Below, piece after piece: positions 9,241 through 20,600 of a stretch of DNA of 64,000 bases. Each line of letters begins with the position of its first letter. Position 1 is the first letter of the stretch. Source of the DNA: Phoebastria nigripes (taxonomy: Eukaryota > Chordata > Aves > Procellariiformes > Diomedeidae); assembly GCA_035582835.1 (NCBI GenBank), contig JAYKAV010002508.1:809305-873304 (forward strand), in the 5' to 3' direction. The position numbers were made by a program, and so were the translations under genes. The notes beneath the pieces were generated by a model. That model was given only the letters and a program-made list of their open reading frames with translations, was not told the origin of the DNA and made no database searches.

Positions 9241-12200
9241 CAGCCTGAAATTCTTCTGATGTAGGATTTGAGATGGTGAAAAAATTACCAGTGAGTGGTA
9301 AGCTCAGCTCAGGAATAATTCTTCATAAGGCTATTTGGACTTGAAAAGTAGATTCTTCTGTTCCCTAAAGGTGTATGTTCTTTATTTCAGTTCTCACCAT
9401 GGCTAAGTTTAGAACTGGTATTAGCCATGTGGGTCAATGGAGTGTTACCCATTTCATAAGGCTGCACGTGTCTTTTATGTCGCTACAGCTCAGGGATAAN
9501 TAAGTGACTGCAATATGTCCTTTGTCACAGAATATGCAAGTTTCTAAGGAGTGCTAGCTTAACCTTTCAGAACTCCCAGTTATTGTATGATTAAGAAGGA
9601 ATATAGCCCAGGAGATCTGCCACTGGCCTGGAACAGCAAAGGCTTGGGTTGCGTAAATGGCCCAGCATGAGTTTTCTTGGTGAGAGCAGGTATATTAGAT
9701 GAGTACCAAGCATATGGCTCTCATTGGAAGTTAACAAATACTAACTTGAGTACAGTACCTAAAATTTCTGTGAGAATCAACATCCTGCTGATTTGTTCAT
9801 GGACCCTACATTTGAGGCAGAGCACAGACAAAACCAACGTGTTCTGATGAATGGCTGTTCAGTGAATGAGCCTAGTGAGCACCAAAGCAGCACATCCAAG
9901 GGATGGAGGTTGTTTTGCTCCACCATTTGAAGTTAACGCAAAAGAGAAGGCTCTGAGAAGTTTGTGTAAGGACAGTACTTTCCTGTGCTACTTTTTGAAC
10001 TGAATGCTGTAGGACCTGGCTCTGCCTTTTCAGAGTCTTTAAGGCAGATTCTCAGCTGGCGTGAACTAGCCTAATTTCTTTGACATTAGTGGAGCTCTTC
10101 CGATTTATACCCACTGAATACCTGAGAGCTTAGCTGCATTTAAATGAAACTTTTTTATATGAAGCACAACCTTTTTAAAGGAATTTGTTTTTTTTTTTTT
10201 TTTAATCCTCTCTAGTAAGGAAAAGAAAAGAGTAACTTAACCTGGGGAATCTGTGGGCTGATGCAAGCCTCAGGCCTTTAACTGGTGGACCTTCACCCTT
10301 GTCATGTGGATATTCAAGTTCTTTACAACTCCCTTGATTTTCTGTGCTTCTCTTTTGTAGTGGGTAAATCTAGTGAGGTGTTCAGTTCTGTGCTTAAGTG
10401 TAGCCCTAGCTGACATGAACAGACCGCACACATGCACAAATGGATGCAGGACTGGGGCTTTAATGAGTAAATTTTTGAGTGTCTGGAAATAGGCTTTGAT
10501 CTTAGGGTCAACTTATCAAACTTCTGTGGGCTATGAGCATTCATAGCCATTAAAATCCCTCAGGGTAAGGACATGAAACCATCCAATGTCTCTTCTGCTT
10601 TGTGGAGATTCAGCTTTTCTTGGCATATTTTTTAGAAGATGTTCACTGCCAGGAGAAACTTGAGGCTATTGTACAGTAGTAGCTTTTTACTGCTGTAATA
10701 TTCCTTTGGGTCTCCAAAGTTCAGTGGAGTCAATGGGAAATTTTCTGTAAGTTTCAATGTGTTGGGAACATATCCTTGCTGCAAGTAAGACTACACCAAA
10801 TACAGTTCTTTACAAAGCATTCAAAGAGGGAAGGACATTTCTCATCTTGTCCATTTAATGCTGTATGCCAAGCCTGTGTTCAGGATTTTAAATCGTATAA
10901 ATTGAAAAGTGCCCCATTTAAACAGAATTAAGTCTGAACTAATTCAGTCTGCTACTCTATCTGCTAGGATATTTGCCACAGGGAAAGGGCAATAGGACCT
11001 CCAATGAGACGTCTGAAGACTGTGAGAGATGATAGTGGTCATGATGATGGGTGACTAGTCTGACTCTATGGACTTACCTGTACCAAGACATATCTTCCTC
11101 ACTGCACTGTTGACTGCAGTCGTATTTTCTCCTGTACCCAAAAATGACAGCTTCTGACTCCTGTTACATCTTGGAGATATAGTATACACATCTAGACATC
11201 TCCAATCAGTAACAAGATATATTCATGTGAACAAACAGCTGGGGCTGGCTTATTATTAGGGTTACTAGCTATAGGACATCTTCTTTCATTTAGGTGAACT
11301 ACTGCTGCTGTTTTGCCAAAAGCATGTTCGTTAATTTCTTTCTAACTTCTTGTCATTATTAGAGGATAGAAGGCAAGTTTTGACCTCCTGGAGGAACTTG
11401 TTTGCTTTCACAAATTGCTTTTATTAGGTAAGGCCAATGGCCTTTCTCTTTATTACCTTTCTTGCTCCATTCTTCTGATAAACACTGCCAGGACAGTCAT
11501 GGCTTACAGTGTCCACTGTTCTCTGTTCTCACAATCCAAAGATAACGCTTCTCTTTATAATTCAGTTACTACTGTAACTTTTGCAGAATTCTGACAAATG
11601 CATGGAATTGCAACATATGCACAGTAAAAAACCGAGGACTTTGTCTACTTCTTGTTATGGTAAAGCCAGCAGAGCACAGCCTGGATAGAAATCTTGAAAA
11701 AGAAACAGTTATCATAGGGTGCAGCCCTCATTTCAGGAAGTCCCCTAAAATTAATTGATTGACTGGGGCCAGGAGGATATGTTCTGATTCTAACATTCCT
11801 CCTTAAGTATCTGCCATAGGATGAGTAGATTTTGTTTTGCTCTAGTATAGAATTTCTCGTTCAAGGAAGAAACTGGTAAGTGGGTTCAAGCAAAGGATAA
11901 CAACAAAATGATAACAATTTTAGAATTATAATCTTAGCTATGTGGGCTGCTCTAGTAGCAGCTGTACATCTAGATGGATCAATATTTCCATGGTAGACTT
12001 GAAAGCCTGCGATGTTGCATGCCAGGATCAAAGCACATAGGTAGCTGAACTGGGTTTACTCATTCTTTGAGAATTAGGAGGTTCTGAGGACGATTTCCAC
12101 TTTGGGCTGGGATGAAAAGCTAAAACAGCAAATATGTTCATGGTTTAAAAAGCTTATATTTCAGAGTAGGCTAATCAAATCGCTTTGATTCTATTTATCA

Positions 12201-12480
12201 GCTTTTAATTTACAATAAAAATTCAATTTGGATGAAAATATCTTCAACCTGAAAAAGGGAGTTTACTTAGAAATTGACTCTGTCCCTAACCAGCTCCTAG
12301 CCCTGTGCGTGGGCTTTGTGCCTGTAATTACAGGAAAAAAGTCCTAGGTAGGCAAGAAACACAACAGAAAAGTCTCCTTTTAAGAAAGGTGATAGACTGA
12401 AATCCACAGAGGTGAATGTGGTGCAAAGACCTGGCTACGATAGGATGTTTAATCATAGGATTCAGATCCATAGACTTGTG
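9241..12480. other. Non-coding stretch, nothing recognised
   Basis: AT-rich sequence with one N (9500) and a run of 16 T at 10188-10203. No repeat family or coding frame was supported. Confidence 0.5.
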
Positions 12481-12499
12481 AGTGTGTTTGCAGCAAAGA

Positions 12500-12870
12500 A
12501 ACCTTGCAGAGCACGTGCCTGTAACGTGCCCAGCTGAATCGGCTGCCAACACTCTACTGAACACTAAGTTCATCCATTATTATTGCTGGGTTTTTAGGAG
12601 GCAAGATGAGCAAAATCAACATCAGTCTCCAACAGATGGGACTAGAGAAGGGCAGCTGCAGGCATACGGTGCACTATATAAGGCATGCAAGCACACGTGG
12701 AACCCTCTGCCCCCAGAGCTCTAGCATTTCTGTTACACAGGCAGTAGGAAAATACAATTATCTGAATTAACTGTCACTCCACAAATCCCTTTACTTTGTG
12801 CTGCCGAGTCAGAAAAATAGGCAGCACTCGGGGAACACTCGGTACAGAGGTGCAATTTGTCACGTGGCAG
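12500..12870. promoter_or_regulatory. E-box cluster with TATA motif and hairpin
   Basis: Three perfect CACGTG palindromes occur at 12512-12517, 12694-12699 and 12861-12866, with a CAGCTG near 12653. A TATATAAG lies at 12675-12682, 11 nt before the second E-box. A stem of GTGCTGCC (12798-12805) pairs with GGCAGCAC (12820-12827) over a 14-nt loop, followed by two copies of CACTCGG (12825-12831, 12836-12842). CACGTG is bound by MYC/MAX, USF, MITF/TFE and CLOCK-type bHLH factors. Three sites in about 355 bp of CpG-poor DNA is unusual. This may be a tissue-specific or rhythmic enhancer/promoter; no transcript start is proven. Confidence 0.4.
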
Positions 12871-13837
12871 CAAGGGCAGTGATGAAAGAGCATATTACTG
12901 CCTACGTGAGATGAGCAAGGGCATTCCTGTGAGCCTCCTGCCTTTTCTTTTTTGTTCTTGGTATCTCATTTTATTTTTTCACCTTTGGGGCTGAAAAGCT
13001 GGTAAATAAGATTACAGCACAGGCATGCAGAAAATAAAATACAGCGGAAACATGTGTAAACAAGATTACTAGGCCAAAACAGTGCCTCTCAGCACATTAA
13101 CTGCACTGTGGGGGACGTGCAGCTGGGGCAGGCCTTGAGGCATTTTTGCCTGGGTACAGCAGATGTGGGCGAAAGTACTAATGCAGTACTCTTGAGGGAG
13201 CTGCTCTCATCCCTGTTCATTGAGTGTAGACAAACTGAGGGTGGGAAAGAAGCATAAGGAGTTTGATTTGTTTGGGGTTTTTTTATTATTCTTTCCCCCC
13301 ACCCCAACCCCCTTGAAATCATGTTGGATTTCCACAACTTTAAAAGGATCTCAGCTGTTATTTCGCTGTCTCTCATGCATGTACCCACACACACTTCCTA
13401 GCTCTGTAGGCCACAAAGATAGGACATTAGGAGTCGCCTTAGGACGAGAAGTCCGATAATGACCAAACATGTTTTGTTGATGATAGGGAGGGGATACTTT
13501 TGGGTGGGTTGGTTGTTGTTGATTTAAAATGCTTGAGGTTGTTGATACAGCCCCTGTCTGCCCAGTCTGGTAACCTGTGCTTAGTACGGTCTGAAGTGCC
13601 GTGAACTCTTATCTTCGAGAGCTCTACACGAGGAAGGGGCCACAGGAGAATAAAATTAGCTTGTGTTTAAAAAAACAAAACCACATCACGACAAACCCTC
13701 CACCTTTCTGCTTGCTGGCAGAATCTCTGCTCCCTCCCACGCAGCCCCAGCTGGAGAGCCTTTACTTGCAGCAAAAGCTACTCTGCTTGTGCCAGTCTCT
13801 TTCCACTGACTGCTCCCTCTCCCTTCCTCCCTCATAG

Positions 13838-13860
13838 GTAGCAGCAGCAGCAGCTGCAGC
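13838..13860 (+). repeat. Short CAG/CTG trinucleotide repeat
   Basis: Five CAG units are followed by CTGCAGC. The tract lies right at a predicted 3' splice site and inside an open frame on both strands. Confidence 0.85.
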
Positions 13861-14074
13861 CACAGCAGCCCTCTTTTCTGGCTCCAGAGGGGTGCCCCAC
13901 TTACGTAATTTGCAGAAGGCAAAGGAGGAAAACATTTATTTGGAGCTAGATGGGGTCAGGATGATCTTCCTAGCTGCAGAGATTAACAGGTCCAGTTCTG
14001 CAGTGAGCATCCTACCTCACTTTCAGGTTGGAATAAAGTCTTTCGCCCAGGCCCTGCACCTGTCTCACCCATAA
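13838..14074 (+). CDS. Candidate coding exon with poly-Ala tract from CAG repeat
   Basis: Product not recognised. A long C/T tract (about 13795-13835) ends in ATAG at 13834-13837. From 13838 the phase-0 frame is open for 78 codons to TAA at 14072-14074. A run of Ala from the CAG-type repeat is followed by RGVPHLRNLQKAKEENIYLE, a Leu-rich stretch and AQALHLSHP. A donor-like GTGAGC at 14003 would make a 165-nt (55-codon) internal exon instead. The complementary strand carries its own open frame (13686-13922) whose Met start is followed by GLLWLQLLLLLP, which resembles a signal peptide. Because CTG and GCA readings of the same repeat create both patterns, the strand is unresolved. Nothing upstream shows the preceding exon. 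Confidence 0.3.
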   Translation, partial: VAAAAAAATAALFSGSRGVPHLRNLQKAKEENIYLELDGVRMIFLAAEINRSSSAVSILPHFQVGIKSFAQALHLSHP

Positions 14075-15422
14075 AGTCAAGGCAGAGGAGCTCTGTGCCC
14101 CTGGGTTTAAAAATGCCTTTCCGGCTAGAGTTGAACCTGGTGTTTTGAGTCAAGCTAAGTTAATGGGTTGTGAGGATGATGGCCACGTGGGAGGTTTTTT
14201 GCATGTGACTAGCAAAATCTGGTCTACTTTGGCAGTGGAAGGATCAGTGCTGCTGTAGAGGGGTCCTCTAGTGAGAATGACCCCTTATTCCCCTCTCTCT
14301 CATCCAGGGGAAGGAGAGACTGAGTATCTTATTGAACCATGCTGAGTCCTGGCTGAGTCAAGGACCCTTAGTTTCTATCCATAGTGAGTAAAGCTTAAAG
14401 TAACTTTTGGGAAGAAAAGGGGGTAGAAGGGAGGAATTAATTTTCCTCTGGTAACCCTGGGGTCTGCCCCATTCCTGCCCATCAGTGAAATGCATGCTAG
14501 TGTGGAAGTTGGAAAGAGACATGTGCTCCACTAGTTAATGAAGTGTGAGTGACTGCTTCCCTTCTTGCTTAGGAAGCACAGCAGAGCTCTTGCTTTTGTG
14601 CCACAGGCAAGTCTCCACTCTGAAGCTCCAGAGGGGCTGCTAGAGAAGTGTCAAGGAGTGAGGAATGAGCTGAGCAGCCTTGGGGAACTGAAGGGGTGGC
14701 AGCAGCTTCAGTGCTATTTATATGTAGCTAAGATCTGTTTTATAAATGGATCACAGCTATCATTCCTCAGCCGCATAGAGGTTACAGACCTCTGATAAGG
14801 ATAACCAGTGATTGGGATTTACTTAAACAAGATCACTCACTGAAAGAAGAAATGCAAAATGCCATTTTGAGAAGATCACACACCTAAAGTGTAAAAAAGA
14901 GGGAAAGCTTACCAAATTGCCAGGTATCTCTTACTTACTTTCCTGTGAACTCACCAAAGTACTTAGAAACCTGTTTTTCTTCACGTATTTCTGTGATTCA
15001 GCTTTTTGCAGAGCTGGAGGTTATAATGACTTATTAACATGGATTGTCAGGTAACTGTGCACCAGGAGAGTCATTGTAGCCATTTTGAAGGAGCTTTAAG
15101 GTTTTAGAAGTTGACCAGATACGAGTAACAGAAAAAGACCCATGTGACTTAGGTGGGCAGGGGCATCTCATGGCTATTGAGTTACAAATAGAAGCTCCCT
15201 CAAGCTTTATAATCATCTGCAAGAGTTTGGAGGGGAGATATCCATATAAACAAGTCATCGGAGAGTCAGAAACAAGACTGTGGGGAAAAAAAAATCCCAT
15301 CTCTCAGTGGAGAATTCTCACTCAACAATCTGATTACACTGTTTGCTAGAATTCATTACTCGTTAGAATTCCTGCTATCCCATGAGTTTCTTTCAACTCT
15401 TTCTCTTGTTTTCTTTTTACAG
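14075..15422. other. Non-coding stretch, nothing recognised
   Basis: No repeat or gene was recognised. It ends in a pyrimidine-rich tract (15389-15420) that belongs to the microexon candidate. Confidence 0.45.
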
Positions 15423-15446
15423 CTCAGGCGGAAAGGCAAATGACAT
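15423..15446 (+). CDS. Candidate 24-nt microexon
   Basis: A tract of nearly pure pyrimidines (about 15389-15418) ends in ACAG at 15419-15422. Only 24 nt later comes GTAAGAG at 15447. The length is a multiple of three. Two of the three frames are open, giving SGGKAND or QAERQMT between split codons; the third meets TGA. Neural microexons of 3-27 nt with strong flanking splice sites are an established vertebrate class. The host gene is unknown because no neighbouring exon was identified, and chance pairing of splice-like signals remains possible. Confidence 0.25.
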
Positions 15447-17383
15447 GTAAGAGCAAACCTTTTCCTATCTGATTACAGAAAGAACTGCCCTTGTTCAGTG
15501 GTGCATTATGAGAAAGGTATACTAGAGAACAGAACTCTCCCGTCAGAGCCCTTGCATCCTGTGTTGTGCATACTTGAGCCTCACTGGCACTGCCTGACTA
15601 TGCAGGTGGAGAATTCCCAGGCTCAGCACCCCACCCAGGGGAGCTTCTGCGTTGCTTCAGCTTTGCTTGATTTTTCCATGCCCTTCGTGTTTCATCAGTG
15701 TAACAAAAAAGCAGTCTGCTCCCTGCATGCATTTGTTACGCACACGTAGAGGAAAGACTAAAGATCTTTAAATGTTGAGGGACATATTTTTCTCCTTAGC
15801 ATTTTGCAGCCTGCTTTGCCAAACTGGCACTCCCAGGTCAGCCTCCCTTGGAAATCTCCACAAATAAAGCCTGTACTGAAAATCTTCAAAATACAAATAA
15901 CCATAAAGATAGTGAGTCTGACAGTTCATAGCTGAGCAAACTTTTCTTCACTTAAATTGGGGTTTTGTTAGGCAAGGTTTGGCATCCTGGAAGAAAAAAC
16001 TCTAATAGCGAAATAATTTTAACATTTAAATAAGTCTATTTAAAGCATTTTAATGCACCAGGATGCAGTTTGCAACACATATATAGAGGCAGCTTTTATC
16101 ACTTACTGTTGATCATCTAACAGGTTTTATGTGTGGAATATGAACAAAAGCTGATGGGAAAAAGAAAGGGACAGGCAACAGTTAATGCTAGTTTTTAAAA
16201 CTAGCAATCCAGGTTTGTGTAGCCAAGAAAATGTGACAGCTAAAACTCTGACTTCCCTGACTCTGTCTATATGAATTGCTGGTAAAACAAAATATCTTGC
16301 CTTCCACTGAGATGAACACTTACCCTGTCGTAGTGGTGTGTGTCCTAAGAACTCCATGGTGAGCATTGCCATTCTCTGGATTTGCACTGGTGCAAATAAG
16401 AATAGAAATTCTTCCTCACAACTTTCTTTATTCACGATATAAGGAGATTCCAAGCATAAAATCTAGCTAATTATCTCCTGATCTGCCCTCCAAAAAATGA
16501 AGCTCAGGCCTGAAAGGGTCTTTACACTTGTGGTTGTCTAGTTTAGAAATTGATTATTTTTATTATGGTTGTCATAGTGTTCAGGGTGGGCACGAGGGAA
16601 AGTCTTTCAAAAGACTCAATGAGACTTTCTCATCCTCCTGAGAACTATAATTGAAGTAAATGTGTGAAGCAGAAACACATGAAAGTGTGTGGATGGGATA
16701 TGGGATAATAATAAATTCTTTTGCCAAGACTGAAGGCCAAAAGTTGGGATGGTGGATAAGCAGGTGAGTCAGGTAAAAATGAGGTAAGAATATTCTCTTG
16801 CTNTACCCTTGCACACAGAGACAGGGCAGGTCTCTTCTGAAGAAGCTGCTTTGATTAAATTGAACCTATTTTCAGGCTACATAACACTTCCCTTTCTCTG
16901 TGTAGAAGCAAGCACCAAAGATAGCATGATCCATCTTAGCAAACAAATGTACCAAATTCCTAAAGGGATAGGTTACTCTAAAGGCTGCTAACAGCCTTAT
17001 AAAGAAGGTATGAAAGGCTTGGAGGAAGTGGGCTTATAGGAGGTTGTACAGTGGGGTAGAGAGTAATAGGGAATAACTTAAAAGAAAAAGAAAAAAAAAA
17101 ACGTAATGAACTGCACTGCATCATGGGTGTCTACCATAGAGAGTAGTCAAGTACCCATCTTGTGAATTTTAAAAGTAGGCAAGTGATGTTTAATACTGCA
17201 TTTCACAGATGATGTTATAAGGCCAATGAGATCCCTTCTCTCAGCTTGTTAACATAAAAATAGTGTGGGCTTGTGGGTGCCTTGAAAGCCAGCAAGCAGA
17301 CTGTTGAATCAGCCTCACCTTTTCCTGTATTGATACCAAAGGTGTGAAATAGTTCTTATTAGGTATATGTGTAAGTATCATCA
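15447..17383. other. Non-coding stretch, nothing recognised
   Basis: Apart from the palindrome at 16186-16206 and one N (16803), I see no gene or repeat. A 108-codon minus-strand frame at 16127-16453 shows no splice, domain or composition support. Confidence 0.45.
16186..16206. repeat. 21-bp perfect palindrome
   Basis: Ten-base arms (TGCTAGTTTT and AAAACTAGCA) flank a single central T. It lies in plain AT-rich sequence with no associated element. Confidence 0.8.
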
Positions 17384-17615
17384 AATCACAGACTTCTTGT
17401 TGGTTGCAAAGGTCCTCTGGAGGTCTGGAGTTCAGCTTCAAAGCAGGACTCCTGTCAATGCTAGATTAGATCAGCTGCAGCTTCCTACACCCAAGTCTTG
17501 AAAACCTCCAAAGGTGGAGTTTCAATCACTTCTCTGAGTCACCTGCTCCAGAGCTGCACTGCGTCTTGGTGAAACACTGCTTGATGACCAGCTTGAATCT
17601 CCCAAGATCTATGTA
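17384..17615 (-). mobile_element. Old CR1 LINE relic, antisense
   Basis: Read on the plus strand, the segment follows the reverse complement of a CR1 3' region. It starts near AATCACAGAC, where the 3'-terminal octamer region would be. It includes the stretch equivalent to 'aggtccCTCTGGAGGTCTGGAGTTCA' and CAAAGCAGGACT, then ACCTCCAAAGGTGGAG, TCTGAGTCACCTGCTCCAGAG and finally TTGAATCTCCC. It is heavily diverged and lacks any open frame. CR1 is the dominant avian LINE; the subfamily is not assignable by eye. Confidence 0.75.
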
Positions 17616-20600
17616 GATATGGGGTGAAGTGAAAATCACACTGGATTTCTGTTTCTTTAAACTTTGTTCAGTCCTGTGGTTTAAGGCTGCTGTTTCAAAC
17701 CCTGCAGAACTTCACAGTTTTCCATAGCATCAATCTATTTCAAACTAATTTCCCACCATGCTGCCATAGTAATTACCTTTGTCATGAGATGCTCTGAATT
17801 GGACAGCATTATGGTCTCTCTGCTTTGTGCCGAAAATGTGGCTTTGCTAGTCACAGAACAACGCATGCAAGAGAAGTGGAAAGCGGGAAAATTTGCACCA
17901 GCTAGTATTCCAAAGCCAATCTCCTCAACACAACTTTTGGAAACAAAGCCTGATGTTCATGTCATCTTATTGTGGTTATTAGGGAAGGTGTTTCCTACAA
18001 AGGACTTTCCATGCACAAACACAGAAGTGCTCATTCATTAGCCTGCATTTTTTGAGTGAAACCATGTTACCTATTTCAAATACACTAGCTTGTGTCAATG
18101 AACACTCAGAAGTAGAGCTGTAGCGTGCACAGTGTCTGCCTGCTGAAAGGGCTTGCGTAGGTATCAGTACGTATTTAAGTAAGTGCACATCAGCTACCTA
18201 GTACACACTGTCTTGTAATCCTACATCTGCAACAGTAGCCTCCTGGCTTTTGTGATTTTACCTTAAGGGGAAAATTAAAATAAGAAGGCCAACAAGAGCT
18301 AACGCAGAGTTGCATACACAATGCTGGGATTTATCGCAACAGACTGTGTTAGGAGAAAAGTTACAGCTAATGAACCGATCTCAGTGAATTAAAGGGCTAA
18401 TGCTGACACAGTGTTATCTTTCTTTCATAGGGTAGATTGATTTCATCAGCCTTTCCTTTCAGTAAAATGCCTGAATACAAGTGATATTAGTATCTCTGAA
18501 CTGGATTCTGCTGATAACGTCTCAAGTGAAAAAGCCATAGGATGTACAGCAAGTTTCCATAAATCTATTGTCTCAAGTAGTCATGTTATTGAGAGCAGTT
18601 TTCATGACATTTCCTGAAAGAAATTGCAAAAACCAGCTTCATTCAAGGGCCACATTACTAATGTAATCACTTTTTCAAAGAGTCTAGGAAGAGCGTAAAG
18701 ACTCCAGCTCCATTTCAACATAAAATTTCTGATATTGAGGCACCACACAGTGTGTGTGACTTAAAACACAAACTGTTTCAGAAAGACTTTTGGCTTTCTC
18801 CTGACGTGGATTGAGGCATAATAGTAATTTATAGACAGTCACTTTTTCTATCACTTGGGAAATTCTTACTTCTCATATTTATTTTTTCCCCCTTATATTT
18901 TGTCCCAAATTTATAACAGAAGTAAAAATACTTAATGAAAGGAATTGAAAATTTTGAAATCTCAGACCGAAATGTTTTATAAGCTAGCAATTTTTTTCAT
19001 AACTGAAACGAGACACAGAGTGCCGTGAACAGAATATGTATGAAATTATGCTTACACTTAAATAATCTTATTTGTATTAAGTGTCATAGAAATCAGATGA
19101 GAAGGTGAAACAAAACTTTACTGTTACGTTGGATGAAACATCTCCATTCGCCCAAAACATGTTATCCAGCAGAATGTTGTTCTAATTTTTTCCACTAGCT
19201 CCTTTTCTACTCAAAATTGCATGAGACATCTCCCATTTGCCAGGAAATTAAAGACTGAGAAAACTACAGTGATGATCAAGACAGAAACTGGGAGTAAATA
19301 AGGTCTGCATTTATTCTACTGTGGAAGATGATTTGGTCTGATGTGTGTGGTCAGCTTTCTGTGGCTCACATCCAGGATCCCCATCAGCCTGTTTGTAGCC
19401 TTTCCTCTGTCCTTGTAGTCTCAAAGCACCTCTAGCAATTCATTGGAAACCATAGAAAAACAGGTCCTGCACTGAACATGCTGATCTAACTGTGTGCTGG
19501 AAGAGTGATGTGGAAATAGGAAGAACAATCCGTGAGGAGAGTAGTCTCATAATTCTGATCTCTGTTCTGGGAATAACATCATTCCCTTCTGGTGGTACAA
19601 TTCCCCAGATACCCTAAATTAGAGTGAATAAACATCCCGTATCTCAAAGTGTGTTTGTCAATGCAATAATGTAAGGAAGAAAAGTATGAAACAGCTGAGA
19701 CTTGTGGTAGAGTTAAGAATAATGAATAGGATTAAAAAAATACCAGCCCTACTGAGGTAACAGCTCTGGTGTGCTTCACCCTAGTATTTACAGCCCCTGT
19801 GTTTGCTTCTCTGTTGCCAGAAAGCTTAATGGGGGATAAGGTTTCTATCAGTACTTGAAATTTTATTTTGATATTTCAGATAACCACAGAACATAATTCA
19901 GGGAAATAATACAATTTTCTTTAAGTAGCATTGATCCAGTTTGGACCTCATGTTATTTTGAGCTCTAACAAATCAGAAGAATTGTCTTGATCACAAAATA
20001 AGCAACAGAAATGCCTTTACCATACGTAGATTAAGATAAAATGATGTGATTGCATCTCATCCCCTTATGTAGATTAAGGTAAGAACAGTCTGGCACCAGG
20101 ACAGTGTTCTGATAGTGAACACTGTTTATGCAGACACTCCCACCTGTAGAAGCTCCAGCCTTCCTGAAAAGCTAGTCTTTGAGCTTTGGTAAATTAGGTA
20201 AGATTTTCTGCCCTAACCCTTCTTAATATCCTTCAAATTATTTTTTTTTCCTTTTGACTGTAGTTATTTATCCTTTCTTCTTAAAATGTAAGGAAAAACA
20301 TTTACTTTTTTTTTAATCCACATAATCACTGATTGCGTATGTGGTCATATTATTGTATCCCATGAAGTTTCCCTGTCTTATCTCTGTGGAATGTTCTTTA
20401 TTTACTCATTGTATTTCACACTGAGATGTTTAAGAAAATAATCTTTATATCTATTGCTGTGAAACTTAGATTGAATGATTGTGGTTCCCTACTAATGTTT
20501 GGTGGTCAGGGTGGCCCAACAACAATTATTTTTTCACATGGGATGAAATTTAGATTGTTCTCCACCCTAACACTTATCTGATGGTATGCAAATACGAAAT

